Shown in pieces: positions 32,166 through 45,719 of a DNA stretch of 64,000 nucleotides. Source of the stretch: Pyrrhosoma nymphula (Eukaryota > Arthropoda > Insecta > Odonata > Coenagrionidae); assembly GCA_963573305.1 (NCBI GenBank), contig OY754331.1, forward strand, positions 71,351,275 to 71,415,274. Direction: 5' to 3'. Numbering within the stretch: position 1 is the stretch's first letter; the number at the start of each line of letters is the position of its first letter. The translations under genes were made by a program, and so were the position numbers. Below the pieces are notes generated by a model that was given only the letters and a program-made list of their open reading frames with translations, made no database searches and was not told the DNA's origin.

Positions 32166-35100
32166 GAAAGTGTGTTTAGTAGTGCCAAGGGCCAGCTTTG
32201 ATTTTCCACCAGGGATAGGACCGGAGTGCAAGGAGGTTGCCATGGTCGTTGGTGCTTAGCAGTAGGTACTGCGTGCTTGCATAGAATAAGGTCCCAGAGG
32301 TAATCTCCCAGTTACGCCTTCCATCAGGGTTGAGTGTTCGTAATAGCGCTGGATGGCGTTTAAATGTGTTGCACCCAAGACGTCTGACACTAAAGCCGTC
32401 GATCCATTTGTATGGTTTAAGCCCACAGGTAAAAATTTCTTGTAATCGTTGGTTATTCCCATATCATTTTAAGGCAGTACCTACCTGCGCTTTGAAGTAC
32501 TATTTTCATAAGACAACTCAGGTCAGCTGGATCTATATTAACTGTCTTAAAAAGATGATGACATTATTCAAAACTAATTTTCCATAATTTTATTTGGTTT
32601 TATGTCATTTTAGTTTCCTTCACTATAAATTAATTCAGTAGCGTGCAGTGGAGGTTTTTTACTGACGCACTTTTTCTGAGAGACATCGAAATATTTTTTT
32701 AAATAAGGTTTAATTAATAAAATTCTGAAATTTTCAGCATCATATCTTGTAAATATTTAAAAGACTTAATTCTTGTGGAAAAGTAATTAAAATAATTTTA
32801 TTAAAAAATATTGTAAAACTTGAACGTGACAGCAATGTAAACTAAGCAATAGAATCTGTAAATAATTTACAAAGTATTGATACTCTCCCTTCGTGGCGTG
32901 ACACACGGATTACGGCAGTTCTGGACCAGTCGGCTTTGATAACTTAGTTAAATTATTACTCGCAAGTTGTTGATAGGGCTACGGCCATAGGAGTAACTTC
33001 AATTTATAAATCTACCAATAGAAATTAGATGATCGATAAGAAATGTATCGCTACCGATATCAAATACACAGCAGTAGCCTGTGTTGAGTACACATAAATA
33101 GTATACAATGAATAGAAATAGAAACCATTCGGAAGAACAGGGGAATGAATGAACCTTATCAAACGTTATACAGAGTAAAACAACGATTCCAGTTAAATTA
33201 AACTTGAGATATTTTTATAGAATTTCTCATATAATGAAAGTGTTCACTGCAGGTACCTAAAGAAAAAAAGGTTTCAAAAGTTAGCTCAGTAAAACTTGCC
33301 AACTCTTGCCACGTTTTGCGAAGAATTCTGAATATATCCATTATGTAAACAAAAACATCGTCAAAACTTGCAAAAGATTTCTCATTGTTACTTTAACCCA
33401 AGACCGTAATGGAAATAGCACTGCTGCCTTACCACACCATAAACCAGTAGTAACTGGCATCACAGTATACTTGGGCTAGGAAAATAATCGAAGAAAGTTC
33501 AGGAAATCAAGATTGGCTTTGCTTAGTGCCAATAACCTACCCTTGAATCACATTCGTCTGGCCATATGCTGCATTCACCTTGTGACCCGATGACGTAGGA
33601 TAAATTTACTTTTTAAAAGAAAACCAAATTTTGACTTGGATAGCTCTAAGCTTCAAAATTTACAATGTTCTTAACCTATAGTACTTATTACAACAATTGC
33701 CAAGCTCATTATTTACTCAAAGTTCAAACTCTGGTTAGTTATCATATCGCCTTAATGTACTTGGTGCATTTCCTTAAAAAAAAATACATTTTGATGGTAA
33801 GCATATGCGGGAATTAATGGTTACGAGAGAACTGTCAAGGGTGCAGTTCATTATCTACTCTTGGATTAGTACATGCTCTGATCTCAATATTAGTATCGTG
33901 AAGCAAGGTAAAAACGGTAAATTTTTATTTCTTCAAGAGTTATTTGACTTCCAGAACAACTCGACTATTTTTTAAGTTTTTACTGTTGATATAATATAAA
34001 CATATAGAATATGTTTTTGAATTAATCTGGATATAAAATTCTGAATTCAATTTTCACACACTTACCCCTAGAGGCAAAATCTTAATGACTTTAGAGGCCA
34101 CTTAAGAGGGAATACCTATGACATTTTCAATGATATTCCACTAATACTCTTTAAGTATAGGAAAACCCAAAAAGGCGTGAACGCACGAATCTGCCGAAAA
34201 TGATCTTTCCACCGCTGAACTCCAGACCTTAGAGGAATGACAGCCACGATGCGATCATAATTCTCGTTACAACTCCAGAAATTATATTATCGTATGACAG
34301 TATCCCTCGGAGTAACAGGTGGTAATTGCCTCCGCCACCCGACAGTACCCAAGACCCAATTAGCAAAGTGAAAAACTATCTCCCAGCGTGTAACCGTAAT
34401 TCCCTTGAACTTCATGTCATTAGTTCCCCTTTGCAATATTCAAAATTCAGTTCTCATTAAAGCCACTCGAAAACAAATTAAAGTATAACGAAAAGTTTAA
34501 CAAATTTTACCGAATTAATAAAATTACTAGCATACGTGGAATATACCTACTATGAGTTTTGGACACATTTTATAGTTATTTTCTGAACATATTTAATCTC
34601 CCTATTCACTCTAATTCACATTACTAGCTATGGACTATGGTAATCCATTAAAAGGTTAAGTAGATATTAATAATCCGAACGCCTGGTTGGCACCTACCAT
34701 GGTAACTTATTCTAACCAGATATACTTACCGTAGTTATCAATCAAAAATAGTAGTTTTTTGCCATCCGAAAGCACGTTAGTTACATATAACAAGTGATCT
34801 TGACCATTCTCAAGTAAAAAAAAGTATCTACACCCTAATTTCACCCTCAAATTCCGTTATTCCCGGAAGAATTAGTCTAGCGTAGTTAAACATATGGCAT
34901 ACTGAGTTAGCGTTAAGGGTTTAAACTTTACTCTGAAGTACTGAACCAAATGTAGCCCCATTTGGATCCCATATTAGGTCAGAACTGAGTAAAACCACCT
35001 CCACCGGATTAAACTTGAAATCTATGAATACCACCGAAAGTGTTATAATTATTCCAACTTGGTTATATTTCCCCAAATGGTGGAGAATAAATGCTAACTC

Positions 35101-37898
35101 CGTAAATGCAGCATCACATGCCAAATACATATCGAAAAAAAATACAAAATCAGCAACCATGGAGAAAATCTCCGCATGAGATATTTGCTGCCACTTTGTT
35201 TACTACATTTAGCTCGCAAAAATACCCCCATTCGAGTTTCAGTTGTTGTTTTTTCCTTCCAATACATTTGAAAATAAGTAAATAACCTTAGATTTATGAA
35301 ATTAATGGTCATTTACGGTAAATGAATACTAGTTCCATGCATGATAAAGAGCCTTCGATCAATGCGCTCACGTAACATTGCCATTTAAGGAGCCGTATCT
35401 CCACTAAATCGTCTAGACATGAAATAATATAACCAAAATAAGAAATGAAATAATGATTTATAATTTTTTCTTTCTTCCAAGTTTTTTGTTTCTCTCAAAA
35501 TAAAAAAAGAAATTCTAAAAATCAGTTTAACTAAGGACAGAAATATTTGGGACTTCAGTTACAATCTTGGAAATTGGATGCAATAAGCATAAATATCGGC
35601 AGGAAAAGAAAAATACAAATCTTTAGATAGAATTAAACAAGTTTTTCTTCGTTAGTATTGATGGATGCCACAACTAATTGGCGTTTTCATGATAACTGCA
35701 TAATGCTTCTAATAAAAAGTTTGCATTTCCATAGCTATCCGTAACTAAGAAGTTGCGAATTTTCATTGAACAAAAATTCTTAAAATTACCTCCTCTACCT
35801 CCTCCAGAAATTACGCAGACTCCAGTTTATATAACTCACTGAGCAAGTGACTATTTTCAGTTTGTTCTTCAGACTGTGATCGAATGTTACAGATGTTGGG
35901 TCGGGTTACCAGACCCAATACCTTTCAACGCGATTTGCACTGACATCACACCGCATCCCTTCCTCGAAAACTAGGCTTGCATTCGTGTTCAATGCGTTCC
36001 GCTTCCCTTGAAAATCCGGTCTCTCAGCAACGGCGTCTTTTGGTCTTTAGTGCGGCATCAATCACCGCAGAGGTTTCCATGGTGACGACCTAGTTACGGA
36101 TGAAGTGTGAGATGAATCCGTGTTTTTAAATGAGAATTTCGTCGTGAAAAAATGCCCCTACTCTGACCCACATACTCTGGCATTCAGTTAGCGTATGAGA
36201 TGTTAAAAAGAAAAGAACGCAAGCAAAGCGTTCCGCGAAGCAAAGTATCAGATTCCAAACAGTTTTTTCCCTGGGAGATTAAAAGAACAACTTTTCACCG
36301 CTTGTTACAATGGTGGAGATAATTGTAAGAGGAATTAACCTATTTGCAAGCATACGCAAAGCTAGTGTAGCACTCCAGATAAAAGTATTACGTATCCATG
36401 TGCATGCATTTATGAATTACAGCTAAAAGCATTCTTTCAGAACACGGCCAGCGTATTTCAGGAAGAAAAACAACGATGCTCTATGGACATAAATGAATTT
36501 GAATCAAGCATCTTTAACTAATGCCTGACCACTAATACCCACAGCTCATAAGTTAAGTAAGGATCAATTTTCTTAGTAATAAACTCTGGCGGCAATGAAA
36601 AATAATAAAAATAGTGATACGAGGGCAGTTACTTATTCAACGCCAAGAGACACCTGCGCGATGTTATTTTTAGGAAAAAATGATACTGGAGTGCTTGAAC
36701 TTATCACATTTCAAAGTTTATGATATGGTTCACTTAATGTTTACACAATCAAAGCACTTGCACCCGTGATAAATTTTGCCGGAAATTAATAATTTAAATA
36801 ATAATTAAATTGTGAGCAGAACTAGACAACTTATGACTACTAATTGATTGAATGGCAATTAATTTACAATAAGGTTCACATTAAAGGTAGAGGCATCCCA
36901 CAATTATTTATGAATGAAATTCAGCATTAAGAAGGATTGGAATTAGAAAAGATGGAGGTACTCGGTAAATAAGTTTTATCGATTTTTAGGCGAACACAAT
37001 GAAATTGCAAAGGTATGGATAGAGCGTAAGAGAAAGTTCTAGCTTTTAGAAATGATAAAAAATCAAAGCAATAATTAAATTCAGCTCTGAACCTTTAACT
37101 CACCGTCCAAGAGTGAGATATTCCAGAAATGAGAAATTTAAAATCTTCCTTTGTGAAATAGTGGAAAAAACTCCCAAGGCATTTTTTTTTAATTTCTATC
37201 TCCACTCAGTTTCTTTGACTTGACATTATGAATAATATCATGAAGGGTGGAGCAAAACGCATTGTTCGAAACGACGGCAAAAAATAATGCAACGACAGCG
37301 TGTATTATCAATAAGATAATTAGAGAAAATACGGCTATTTTACCATCGCGAAACAAAAGGACGAAGATATTAACTCACCCAAATTGCGAAGCAATATCTC
37401 CTTGCTTGCAATATTCAACGATAATGTCTTCGGTGAGTACATACATTGGGATATAAACTCACAGCCAAAACTCCAATATGGTGGGGTAAGACGTAAGACT
37501 TTTTCAACACACTTTACATGCACAATAGCATAAAAATATGCAGCGCATAATTACACCCAAAATATTCCCATTTATTGACAAAGTGAATACCTCCTGTCAG
37601 CTGGCATCAGCATCGTTAAGAGTGTCGAGGTCCACTTGAGAGGTGTTAAAGGCCTATCGATCAACAACTGCGACTCCAGCCTGTGTCCTATGGCCTGCGG
37701 TGTCGTCGAATCTATAAACATTAAGACTCCCAAAAAGACCTCTCCGTTGTTTTAAAATGAGTTTCTTGCAAGCACATGCAAGTTGAGTTAAAATGAGCAG
37801 CTCCTCTTTATGTCTATAAAACCTGTTAAATTTTACATTTTAAATATATGCCATATGAACGACTAAAAGAAATAAAACATAATAAATTTATAATAAAC
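32166..37898. other. Long stretch without recognisable genes
   Basis: About 5.7 kb of AT-rich DNA. Frames are short (the longest about 98 codons). A minus-strand frame at 35160-34921 has a plausible amino-acid mix but no motif I recognise. No inverted or tandem repeats stand out. Confidence 0.5.
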
Positions 37899-37911
37899 TA
37901 ATCTGTCCGTG
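37899..37911. repeat. Target-site duplication, left copy
   Basis: TAATCTGTCCGTG, repeated exactly at 40796-40808, on either side of the RTE-like LINE. Confidence 0.85.
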
Positions 37912-40795
37912 AAAAATGGAATACCTGTCGGGAAAAATGGAAGAAATCATAGAAAGCCTGGATAAAATGAAGATGGATGTGGTTTCCCTGACAGAAACCA
38001 AGAAAAAAGGAGAGGGTTCAGAAAGAGTAGGAAGTAACATTCATTTATATAGTGGAGTCCCAAAACAAGAGCGAGCAAAAAGAGGAGTGTCTCTTCTAAT
38101 TAACAAAAAACTGAAAGATAAAATTATAAATTGGCAAAGTATAGATGAAAGAATCATTACAGTTAACCTAAACCATCTTGGACATAGAATAACAATAATA
38201 GGAGTCTATGCACCTAATGAAGACGAAATTGTGGAAGAAAAAGACAAATTTCAGAAAATTTTGAATGACCTTTTGAGAGACGTGGGAAAAAATCGGGAAA
38301 TAATTATACTAGGTGACATGAATGCGAGAATAGGCAGACAGCAGAAACACCGGAGAAAGAAACACCGGACCGGTAGTCGGAAAATATGGAGAGGATCGCA
38401 TAAACAACAACGGCCAGAGACTGATCGACATCTGCGATATACATGCATTGAAAATTATGAACGGATGGTTTGAACACAAATCAAAACATAAATACACATG
38501 GCGAGAGGAAAACCGACAACGATATTCCATAATAGACTACGTTATTATGAAACAAGAGACCAGACTGAAAGCTCAAGACGTTCGAGTATACAGAGGTGTG
38601 GACTGTGGAAGTGATCATTATTTTTTAAAAGCAAAAATTTTGTGTCCACAGATAGCAAAGTACAGAAGTAATAAACTCAAACATGAAACCCCTGATAAAG
38701 CTCTGACAGTACTGTATAATTTAGAAAGTCTGAATCAAGAAAGTGTGCGAAACTTGTACCGAAACAGATTAGACAATATACTAAATATGGATATGACAAA
38801 TAAATCCACAGAAGAGTTACATGGTCATCTTGTGAAAGCTATTCACACGGCAGCTAAAGAAGCATTGGGAATAAAAGTGAAATATACGATGAATCACCAA
38901 AGCTGGTGGAATGAAGAGTTAGAAAGTTTAAAACAAGCCAAACAAGAGCTTAACAAGAAATGGATTAACTCAAATGGAACTGAAGATAGAATGCGGTATA
39001 AGGAAGCCCAGGCAAAATTTAGAAGACAGGTACTGCGAAATAAGAATGAAAAGTGGGACGAAGTATGTAAAAGAATAGATAGCTATATAGGAGGGAAACA
39101 ATCAAGGGAGGCATGGAAGGTACTAAAAAACCTGCGAAAACAGAAGAGGAATGGACATTTTCTAAGTATTATACCAACAGACAGTTTAAGTAGCTACTAC
39201 CAAGATTTGCTCCAAGAGAATAGACCACAACACAAGGAAACAAGAAACACCTATCAAACTCACGAAGAAAAATTAGAAATCTCCGAGTAAGACGTACTGA
39301 AGGCAATCAGAAAAATGAAGACTGGTACCTCCCCTGGACCGGAAAATATTTGCATGGAGTTGGTGAAAGAACCATCAAAAAAGTTACTGTATCTACTAAC
39401 GACGTTAATAAATAAATATTTGAACGGAGAAAACCTCCCAAATGACTGGAAAAAATCATGGATAGTATGAATTCATAAAAAAGGCCCAAAAGACCAGCCC
39501 AAGAACTATAGGGGAATAGCAATCACCAGCACATTAAGCAGAATATACGGTAGAATATTGACGCAGCTCATTGATGAGGAGTACAGGCAATTTGAAAGTG
39601 AAGAACAATCCAGATTCAGGGCAGGACGCTCAACAATAGATAACGCTTTTTGTTTGACGCAAATAATAGAAAAAAAGAGAGCTACTGACCGAGAAGTGCA
39701 CTTCATATTCATTGATATCACAAAAGCTTATGACAGCGTACCTTTGAAAAACCTATGGGAGGTACTCGAGGCAACAAATATAAATAAATCTATCATAAGG
39801 GCAATACAGAAACTTTATACAGAATCTACAGCTCAAGTGAAAGTGGGAAACAATTTAGGAAAACCATTTAAAACAAATAAAGGGCTAAGACAAGGATGCC
39901 GTCTTTCACCTAGCCTATTCAGAATATATCTCGACGGTGCCCTTAAACAATGGAAAAGACAATGCGCAAACATGGGCTTGCCTGTAGGAGACAATACCAT
40001 ATACACACTACATTATGCAGATGACCAGGTAATTCTAGCGCAAGACAGAGATGATATTAACTTTATGTTTAGAAAGCTAAAAGAAGCGTATAGTGCATGG
40101 GGATTGGATATCAACATGCGCAAAACTAAGTATATGTGTATTGGAGGAAAAAATGAAGACATTGTGCTAGAGGATAGCAATGAAATAGTAGAGGCCTGTG
40201 ATTCATATGACTATTTAAGCATAAAAATACACAGCAGTGGAAAGAGCGCAGAAACGATTAAAGATAGGATTAATAAAGGTAGAACAACCATTAATATGTT
40301 AAATTCAATACTATGGAGCAAAGATATATCAAATAGAAATAAAAGATACATATACAACACCATATTTAAAAGCATACTTACATATGGGAGTGAAATATGG
40401 CAAATGAATGTGAGTGACGAAAAGAAACTTTTAGCTACAGAAATGGACTTCCTCAGAAGGCCAGCCGGAAAATCCAGGCTTGATAGAGTAAGAAATGAGA
40501 GAATTCGAGAAATTATGAAAATGACAACACCCATTCTGGACGAAATCAAGTCAAAACAACTGCTGTGGTACGGACATGTTCAGAGGATGCTCAAAGAAAG
40601 ACTGCCCCGCACCATCATGGAGTGGAAACCCTATGAAAGGAGAAAGAGAGGAAGGCCACCTAACTCATGGAGGAGCGGAATAACCAAAGCCATGGCGGAG
40701 TGAAACCTGCAAGAAGGAGATTGGGAAAACAGAGAGGCCTGGAAATTGGTTGCCGTAAAGCGCAAGCAAGCGCTCTAAAGACGGACATATATATA
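37912..40795 (+). mobile_element. RTE-like LINE, nearly full coding length, 2.88 kb
   Basis: The insertion is bounded by identical 13 bp duplications. It holds an AP endonuclease and reverse transcriptase in one polyprotein and ends in a short 3' UTR with a (TA)n-type tail (40786-40795), features of RTE-like LINEs. The 5' end is slightly truncated, since the usual start of the endonuclease is missing and the element opens just before Met-Glu-Tyr-Leu. One frameshift and two stops separate it from an intact copy, so it is young relative to its neighbours. Confidence 0.85.
37916..40703 (+). pseudogene. RTE-like endonuclease/reverse transcriptase with one frameshift and two stops
   Basis: Endonuclease part (37916 to about 38470): VVSLTETKKKGEGSER holds the catalytic Glu, then GVYAPNED and IILGDMNARIGRQ. 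The frame shifts at about 38340-38375, within a duplicated GAAACACCGGA, and resumes with GPVVGKYGEDR. It ends with a CGSDHYFLKAK (Ser-Asp-His) motif. Stops follow at 39288-39290 (after KLEISE) and 39468-39470 (before IHKKGPK). The reverse transcriptase frame then runs to 40703: FRAGRSTIDN, FIFIDITKAYDSVP, GLRQGCRLSPSLF, LHYADDQVILAQ (catalytic YADD) and a thumb with LLWYGHVQRM and RGRPPNSWR. There is no RNase H. Correct spacing throughout suggests recent inactivation. Confidence 0.88.
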
Positions 40796-40808
40796 TAATC
40801 TGTCCGTG
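40796..40808. repeat. Target-site duplication, right copy
   Basis: Exact repeat of 37899-37911, directly after the TA tail of the LINE. Confidence 0.85.
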
Positions 40809-43647
40809 GATTAGGAGGATCAGCGCTTAAAGCGGTAGCTCCTTATCCTTTGAACGAATGTCCTGTTTTATAACATTTTAAAGGTCATAAATTGAAACAT
40901 AAATGAGGCACCTCCACACATAATATTTCTGTCTCCAGCCAAAAAGCAACAGAGAACTCTTGGAATAGGGAAACATAGCTACTCGCCATTTCTCCGGAGA
41001 GCCTTAGTTATTTCTTGCGGTCTGCTTTTCCAACGCCATCTCCTTAAAATCCCATTCTTTGCAGCTTCCGACCATTATGGAGTGATTTATGCGACAACCT
41101 ATAGGCCCGAGATCCGAGGCGCGTTACGTGACTACCATAGGGACCATCCCAAATGACTGCATCTATTCCCCTACTTTCCTGGATGGAAACAAAAGAATGT
41201 ATGCCCGCTGACAATTTCTCTCTCTCTATCTATCTCCTCTCTCGCCTCTGACATATGTGCTGCCTGCCGTGGGCTAAATTTATCCCTCGTGTTTTCAACG
41301 CGTGATTGTGCACTGTCCTTTATGAAAAACTGTGGATATTTGAGCCGTGGAGGTGAGTGTCAAAGCATCATTTTATCTCATAGTACAAGAGTTTTTATTA
41401 CGGACTCGGGCAGGAGTGATCTCTCTTGATAAATTCGTGCTTCCGGACAGTGAAAAAATATTTAGGATAGAAAATTCGGCTTTCTCAGTGTTCAAAAATA
41501 GTGCTGAAGACATGAGGGAACCTATTTTGAAAAAGGTAATGGAAACATGTAACGAGTATAAGACCAATGCTTCTTTATATGACAGAGCTACAAAAAATGA
41601 ATAACACTCAATAATTTCAAATTTTATTCAACATTTTCTCGATCGGAGACTTCACCGTTAACACACAAGCTTAGAGGCTAAATGATGGTTTATTACCAAA
41701 CTTTAATCCATCTTGCCTATCACTACCTACCCTCTTTTCATCTGTCACTTCTCTTACCTCATTATCACAGGCCATTAAATGCTAAAATTCATTTTCATGC
41801 CACAGCCATTTTAAATGCTAAAATTCATTTTCAGGGTAAATCCAGAGTAAAATAACTGTAATAAATTCATGGAAACTCGGTTAACAAAATTGATACAAAT
41901 TATTAATCACAGCACCTATACACAATTTAGACCATTGTACACAATTCAAGCCTGCAAATTTACGGTAACTAAGCCAGTGTGTCTCAACATCGGAAAACGA
42001 GGTCATCTTTGATTTATCTTAAGTAGTATTATTTCACGTGGAACGTTTACTAAGATATAATAACTAAATTCTGCGACATACCAGTTACTGCAAAAAACAG
42101 GGAATATAATACTCAGAAATAAGTATTATAATCAGAAAGAGTTTCATGTTTTTTTCATTAAAAAGTGATAAGGTGCCAAATAGAAATACCCAATTAACAA
42201 TAAGAGGGCTAAAGGCCAACAGGTAACCGGGACGACATTCAAGATTGATTGCGTTCAAATGAATATTCCATGCTGCAGTGCAGTTAGTTTTCCTAGAGCT
42301 GAGATGGAAATAATTAGCGGTTAAAGCAACCAATATATTACTTCTTATAACAGCAATTACTGCTGAATAAAGCATCCCGCAACGGATACCAAGCTAGCAC
42401 ACAAACGGGGTTACATTTGAAAGAAGCAGGATGATTTTAAAAATACTACGTTCCCTGGAATTATATTAAGAGGACTGTATACTAGCTCAATATTATCCTA
42501 GCTATCACTAAGACCAAGTGATAGCGATAAATGAAAGGCGGGTAGGTTATTGGGGTCCAGTTCATATGAACGGATCTTTCACATTTGAAATCATAAGCTA
42601 CAATAAATATCATTCCTGTTACCAAAGAGCATTATTTTTCAGTTCTTATTCAGCTATTTGCGTTACAAAATTTGAAACTGTGTAACATGACACAAACACA
42701 ATCACAATTTGGCCAGTGGTAACTAATTTTAAGAGAGGAAAACGTTGAAACTGCCACTGGAAGCGGTCGTTAACGAATATGGATGGAGCCATTAATTGGC
42801 AAAAAGAATGGCTGCCGCTGCTGCAGCTGCTGCATATAGAATACCGCGTTTGGTGCAGAGAGCAGGGAAAATATATTACTTCCAGCTAGTTCTAGGTTGA
42901 CCCTTTTATACATGTTACAGTCAAGCTTCCAAGAATGTACACGAACGAAATTGGGCCATTGCCCCATTCCATATGTCCAGGGAAACTAGAAAAAGATTCG
43001 AAGAGAGAAAATCCCATCACGATGTAACTCATTATTTTATAAATCGAATCCCATTTTTTAAACTTAAAAATAAGAAATAATAAAAGTCGACTAATTAGTG
43101 CTAATATCTTCAGCCGTTCTCCGTAGCAATACTGCTTTTTTTCTCCGTGTATGAGCCGGGTATCTCATTTCGAACATAATCACATTAAACGCGCAGAATA
43201 TGAAAAATGAAACATGATGGAAGCATTTCCCTAAAAAAATAAAACAGGTTATTTCATGGAAAATACTTGCTTCATTTGCTTTAGCCCATCACGGTCAAAA
43301 TATACTGCCTGAATAAAGCTAACGCTATCACAAGAAAAAAAAATGTTTGGCAGTTACAAGAAGAGAAGTTTCCACTGTTAACGACAGCAGAAAAATATAT
43401 GGGCTCATTCAGGTCAAATATCAGACATTATCAACTTATTAATTCACAAGAATTTAAGCGTCATTTTGCTCCATGTTTTTCATAAATATTTCTCCGAAAG
43501 GCGAGCTATTAACTAACCCTAAAGAGCACAAAAATACTTCAGAAGAAAATTAACAATTTAATAACTGTAGCGAGGATGAAAAGAGTAAGTGACACAGAAA
43601 ATAGGCGTCCTTCGTTTCCCTAGACAAAAGAAATAAAAAGAAGTTGC
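40809..43647. other. No supported gene
   Basis: It contains the short tandem duplication at 41766-41835, a CT-rich run near 41217 and a CTGCTGCAG-type patch near 42815. A plus-strand frame of 85 codons (41347-41604) has no recognisable domain. Confidence 0.5.
41766..41835 (+). repeat. Tandem duplication of a 35 bp unit
   Basis: CACAGGCCATTAAATGCTAA... at 41766-41800 is followed directly by CACAGCCATTTTAAATGCTA... at 41801-41835, sharing AAATGCTAAAATTCATTTTC. Confidence 0.8.
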
Positions 43648-44190
43648 GGTAGTTTGAGCGAGATATTTCCCTAGTCATAATGGAGACCATATTCGAATTT
43701 TATATTGTAATTTCAAGGTCTGTAAGAAGTGTGAAGTAAATACTGTAACATTAAATATGCAAAAGATAGTTATATATGACCAAAATTCTCGGTAATTAAA
43801 TAAATAAATCTACATAAGTGTCTAACTTGACTCATTTTTTCATGCCGCACGGCTAAAAAGCCGTCAAAACTGCAGGTTTGCGATTCTGTAAAAATTACTG
43901 CGGTGAGTAATAGATTAGTTTTTATAAATAGTTGAGAAAGCAAAAAAACTACACAAAGTGTTTTAAGAAATTTAGGTGTTATCCATTCCTTATTTGTTCA
44001 CTATTCTCCCTCTGAAGCACACAGCCGCAATCTATCCCATGTAAAACAGCTTGTATTTTCAGCCAAATTGATCGAAAAGTAGTTCCGCAAAAGCTTAATA
44101 TTTTGATACCATTGGAAAGATGACGTTTTTCTTTAAAATGAGGTAAAATTCATCAAATTCTAGAAGAAGTGATTTTTCGCTCTAACTACC
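43648..44190. mobile_element. MITE, copy 2 of the GGTAGTTTGAGCGA family
   Basis: Left end GGTAGTTTGAGCGAGATATT and right end TCGCTCTAACTACC are imperfect inverted repeats. It aligns in the same orientation with 20650-21046 and is longer, at 543 bp. The extra sequence lies around 43845-43970 (CATGCCGCACGG onward), so copy 1 may carry an internal deletion. No transposase frame. Target duplication not evident. Confidence 0.7.
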
Positions 44191-45640
44191 TCAAATTAAT
44201 GGATTGTCCCTTTCTAAAAAGACATAAGCCATTATGGCTTTTACCATTCCAATACGCGAGTGCGATACAAATAACAGAGTAAATTAATGCAGAATGAAAA
44301 TACAAAATTGAATACCTTATGTTGATTAACTATTGCTTAGTGAAAATGTTTCATAAATCATGCAGATGGATACAAATTTTAGATACGTATAATTCATTTC
44401 CAGTAACTCTTCCATCGCATTTAATTACAGAGATTAGCTTTCAAATGAGTGAAATGTTGAACCTACTTCTCTAATTTAGCCAGATAACCTCATATCAGAT
44501 CTTTTTACCCCTAAATAATATAATTACTCGTTTTTAACTGAAAAATTACAACAAAAAGGATATTTACGGACTTAACCACGGATAAACTTCTAAATTTCAG
44601 AAGGTTTTATCTACAGTTGCGAATCAGTATAACATGTCCGATGGCTTGGATAATCTGCGCGAACATAATTGAGAGCAGAATTAGGAATATGTTAATGACA
44701 TGCCTTAAGTCGAACTCCTAGAATCAGTGGTGAAAATTAAGGAGTTTCGCTGGGAATATTGAGTATGATTCAATTGTAAAGCCCATATAAAACATAAAAT
44801 GCGTAAGCAGATACTAAAGAAGATTGACGAGATATGATTACCACAGGATATACTATTCATGAATTTTCGCACGACTGTCAAAAGCGATTTAAAAGAGCAG
44901 CCATCAACTATATACCGTTCAATTCGAAATATCTCTGGTTTTCATTTTAAGATTAAGTTGTGTTGTCAGGAACAATGTTTTCCACTGTACTGAATTTTAA
45001 AAAAATTACAAATTTTTTTCGCTGTTTCTTCCTTTGCCTTCAATGGGTTATCTCTTTTTCTTGTCTTTTAACTAATGCACACATTTTCAAGGCAGAAACT
45101 TACAAAGTATTACATAAAAGTTAAAAAAATTATGTTTTCAAGAGATGAACGTTTTCAGGAATCAACAAATTTCAATAGTCATGCCAGGTTCCAGCTTCCG
45201 AAAGTGCGAACTGCAAACGTTTGCTTTATTTATTTTGATTCTCCACGGATATTTAGGGCCAGTCGATTTCCTCATAATAATACATACTTCCGTAGGCTTT
45301 CAAAAATTATAAAAGTACATTGGGCAGGCTATCTTTTCGATAAACCAAAAAAAATAATAATTATTCAAAGAACAGTTAAAGTTTCTCAGCGGCATTGGTA
45401 GAAATTATTCCATAAATGATAAACACGTCAGAATTAATTGTGTCTTCCAATGCAAACCTGAATGCGCAACATTCTTTGCGTGAAAAAGAATACGTACTTG
45501 CTGGTTGTAAAGGAAAAATCTCATTTGACTTCGGATGACTAACTAGGCTGTGATTAACTTGAATTAACAGTTTCACGGTCCAACCCTGATAATGCGAAAT
45601 AAATTGTCAGGGTGTATTTCATCATAATAAGAACTAAGAC
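44191..45640. other. No supported feature
   Basis: AT-rich. A plus-strand frame of 108 codons (45075-45401) is lysine-rich with no recognisable motif. Confidence 0.5.
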
Positions 45641-45654
45641 GATGCAATTTTCCA

Positions 45655-45706
45655 CATATAAACATTTTTAATCGACCCGGGTTTCGATGCACTGCATCAT
45701 CCTCCC
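45655..45706 (-). ncRNA. Degenerate hammerhead-like core, solo copy
   Basis: The minus strand has GGATGA, then TGCAGTGCA as a hairpin-like stem II, then TCGAAACCCGGGTCGAT. GAAA, the self-complementary ACCCGGGT stem III and the GTC triplet are intact, but the first bases of CUGANGA have changed. After the site comes TTAAAAATGTTTAT, similar to the tails of the other copies. No inverted partner is nearby. Confidence 0.4.
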
Positions 45707-45719
45707 TTTTTGTGTATTT

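Noticed and set aside
34921..35160. 79-codon minus-strand frame with hydrophobic stretches, possible exon
   Set aside because: No recognisable family, and I could not identify splice sites that link it to another coding segment.
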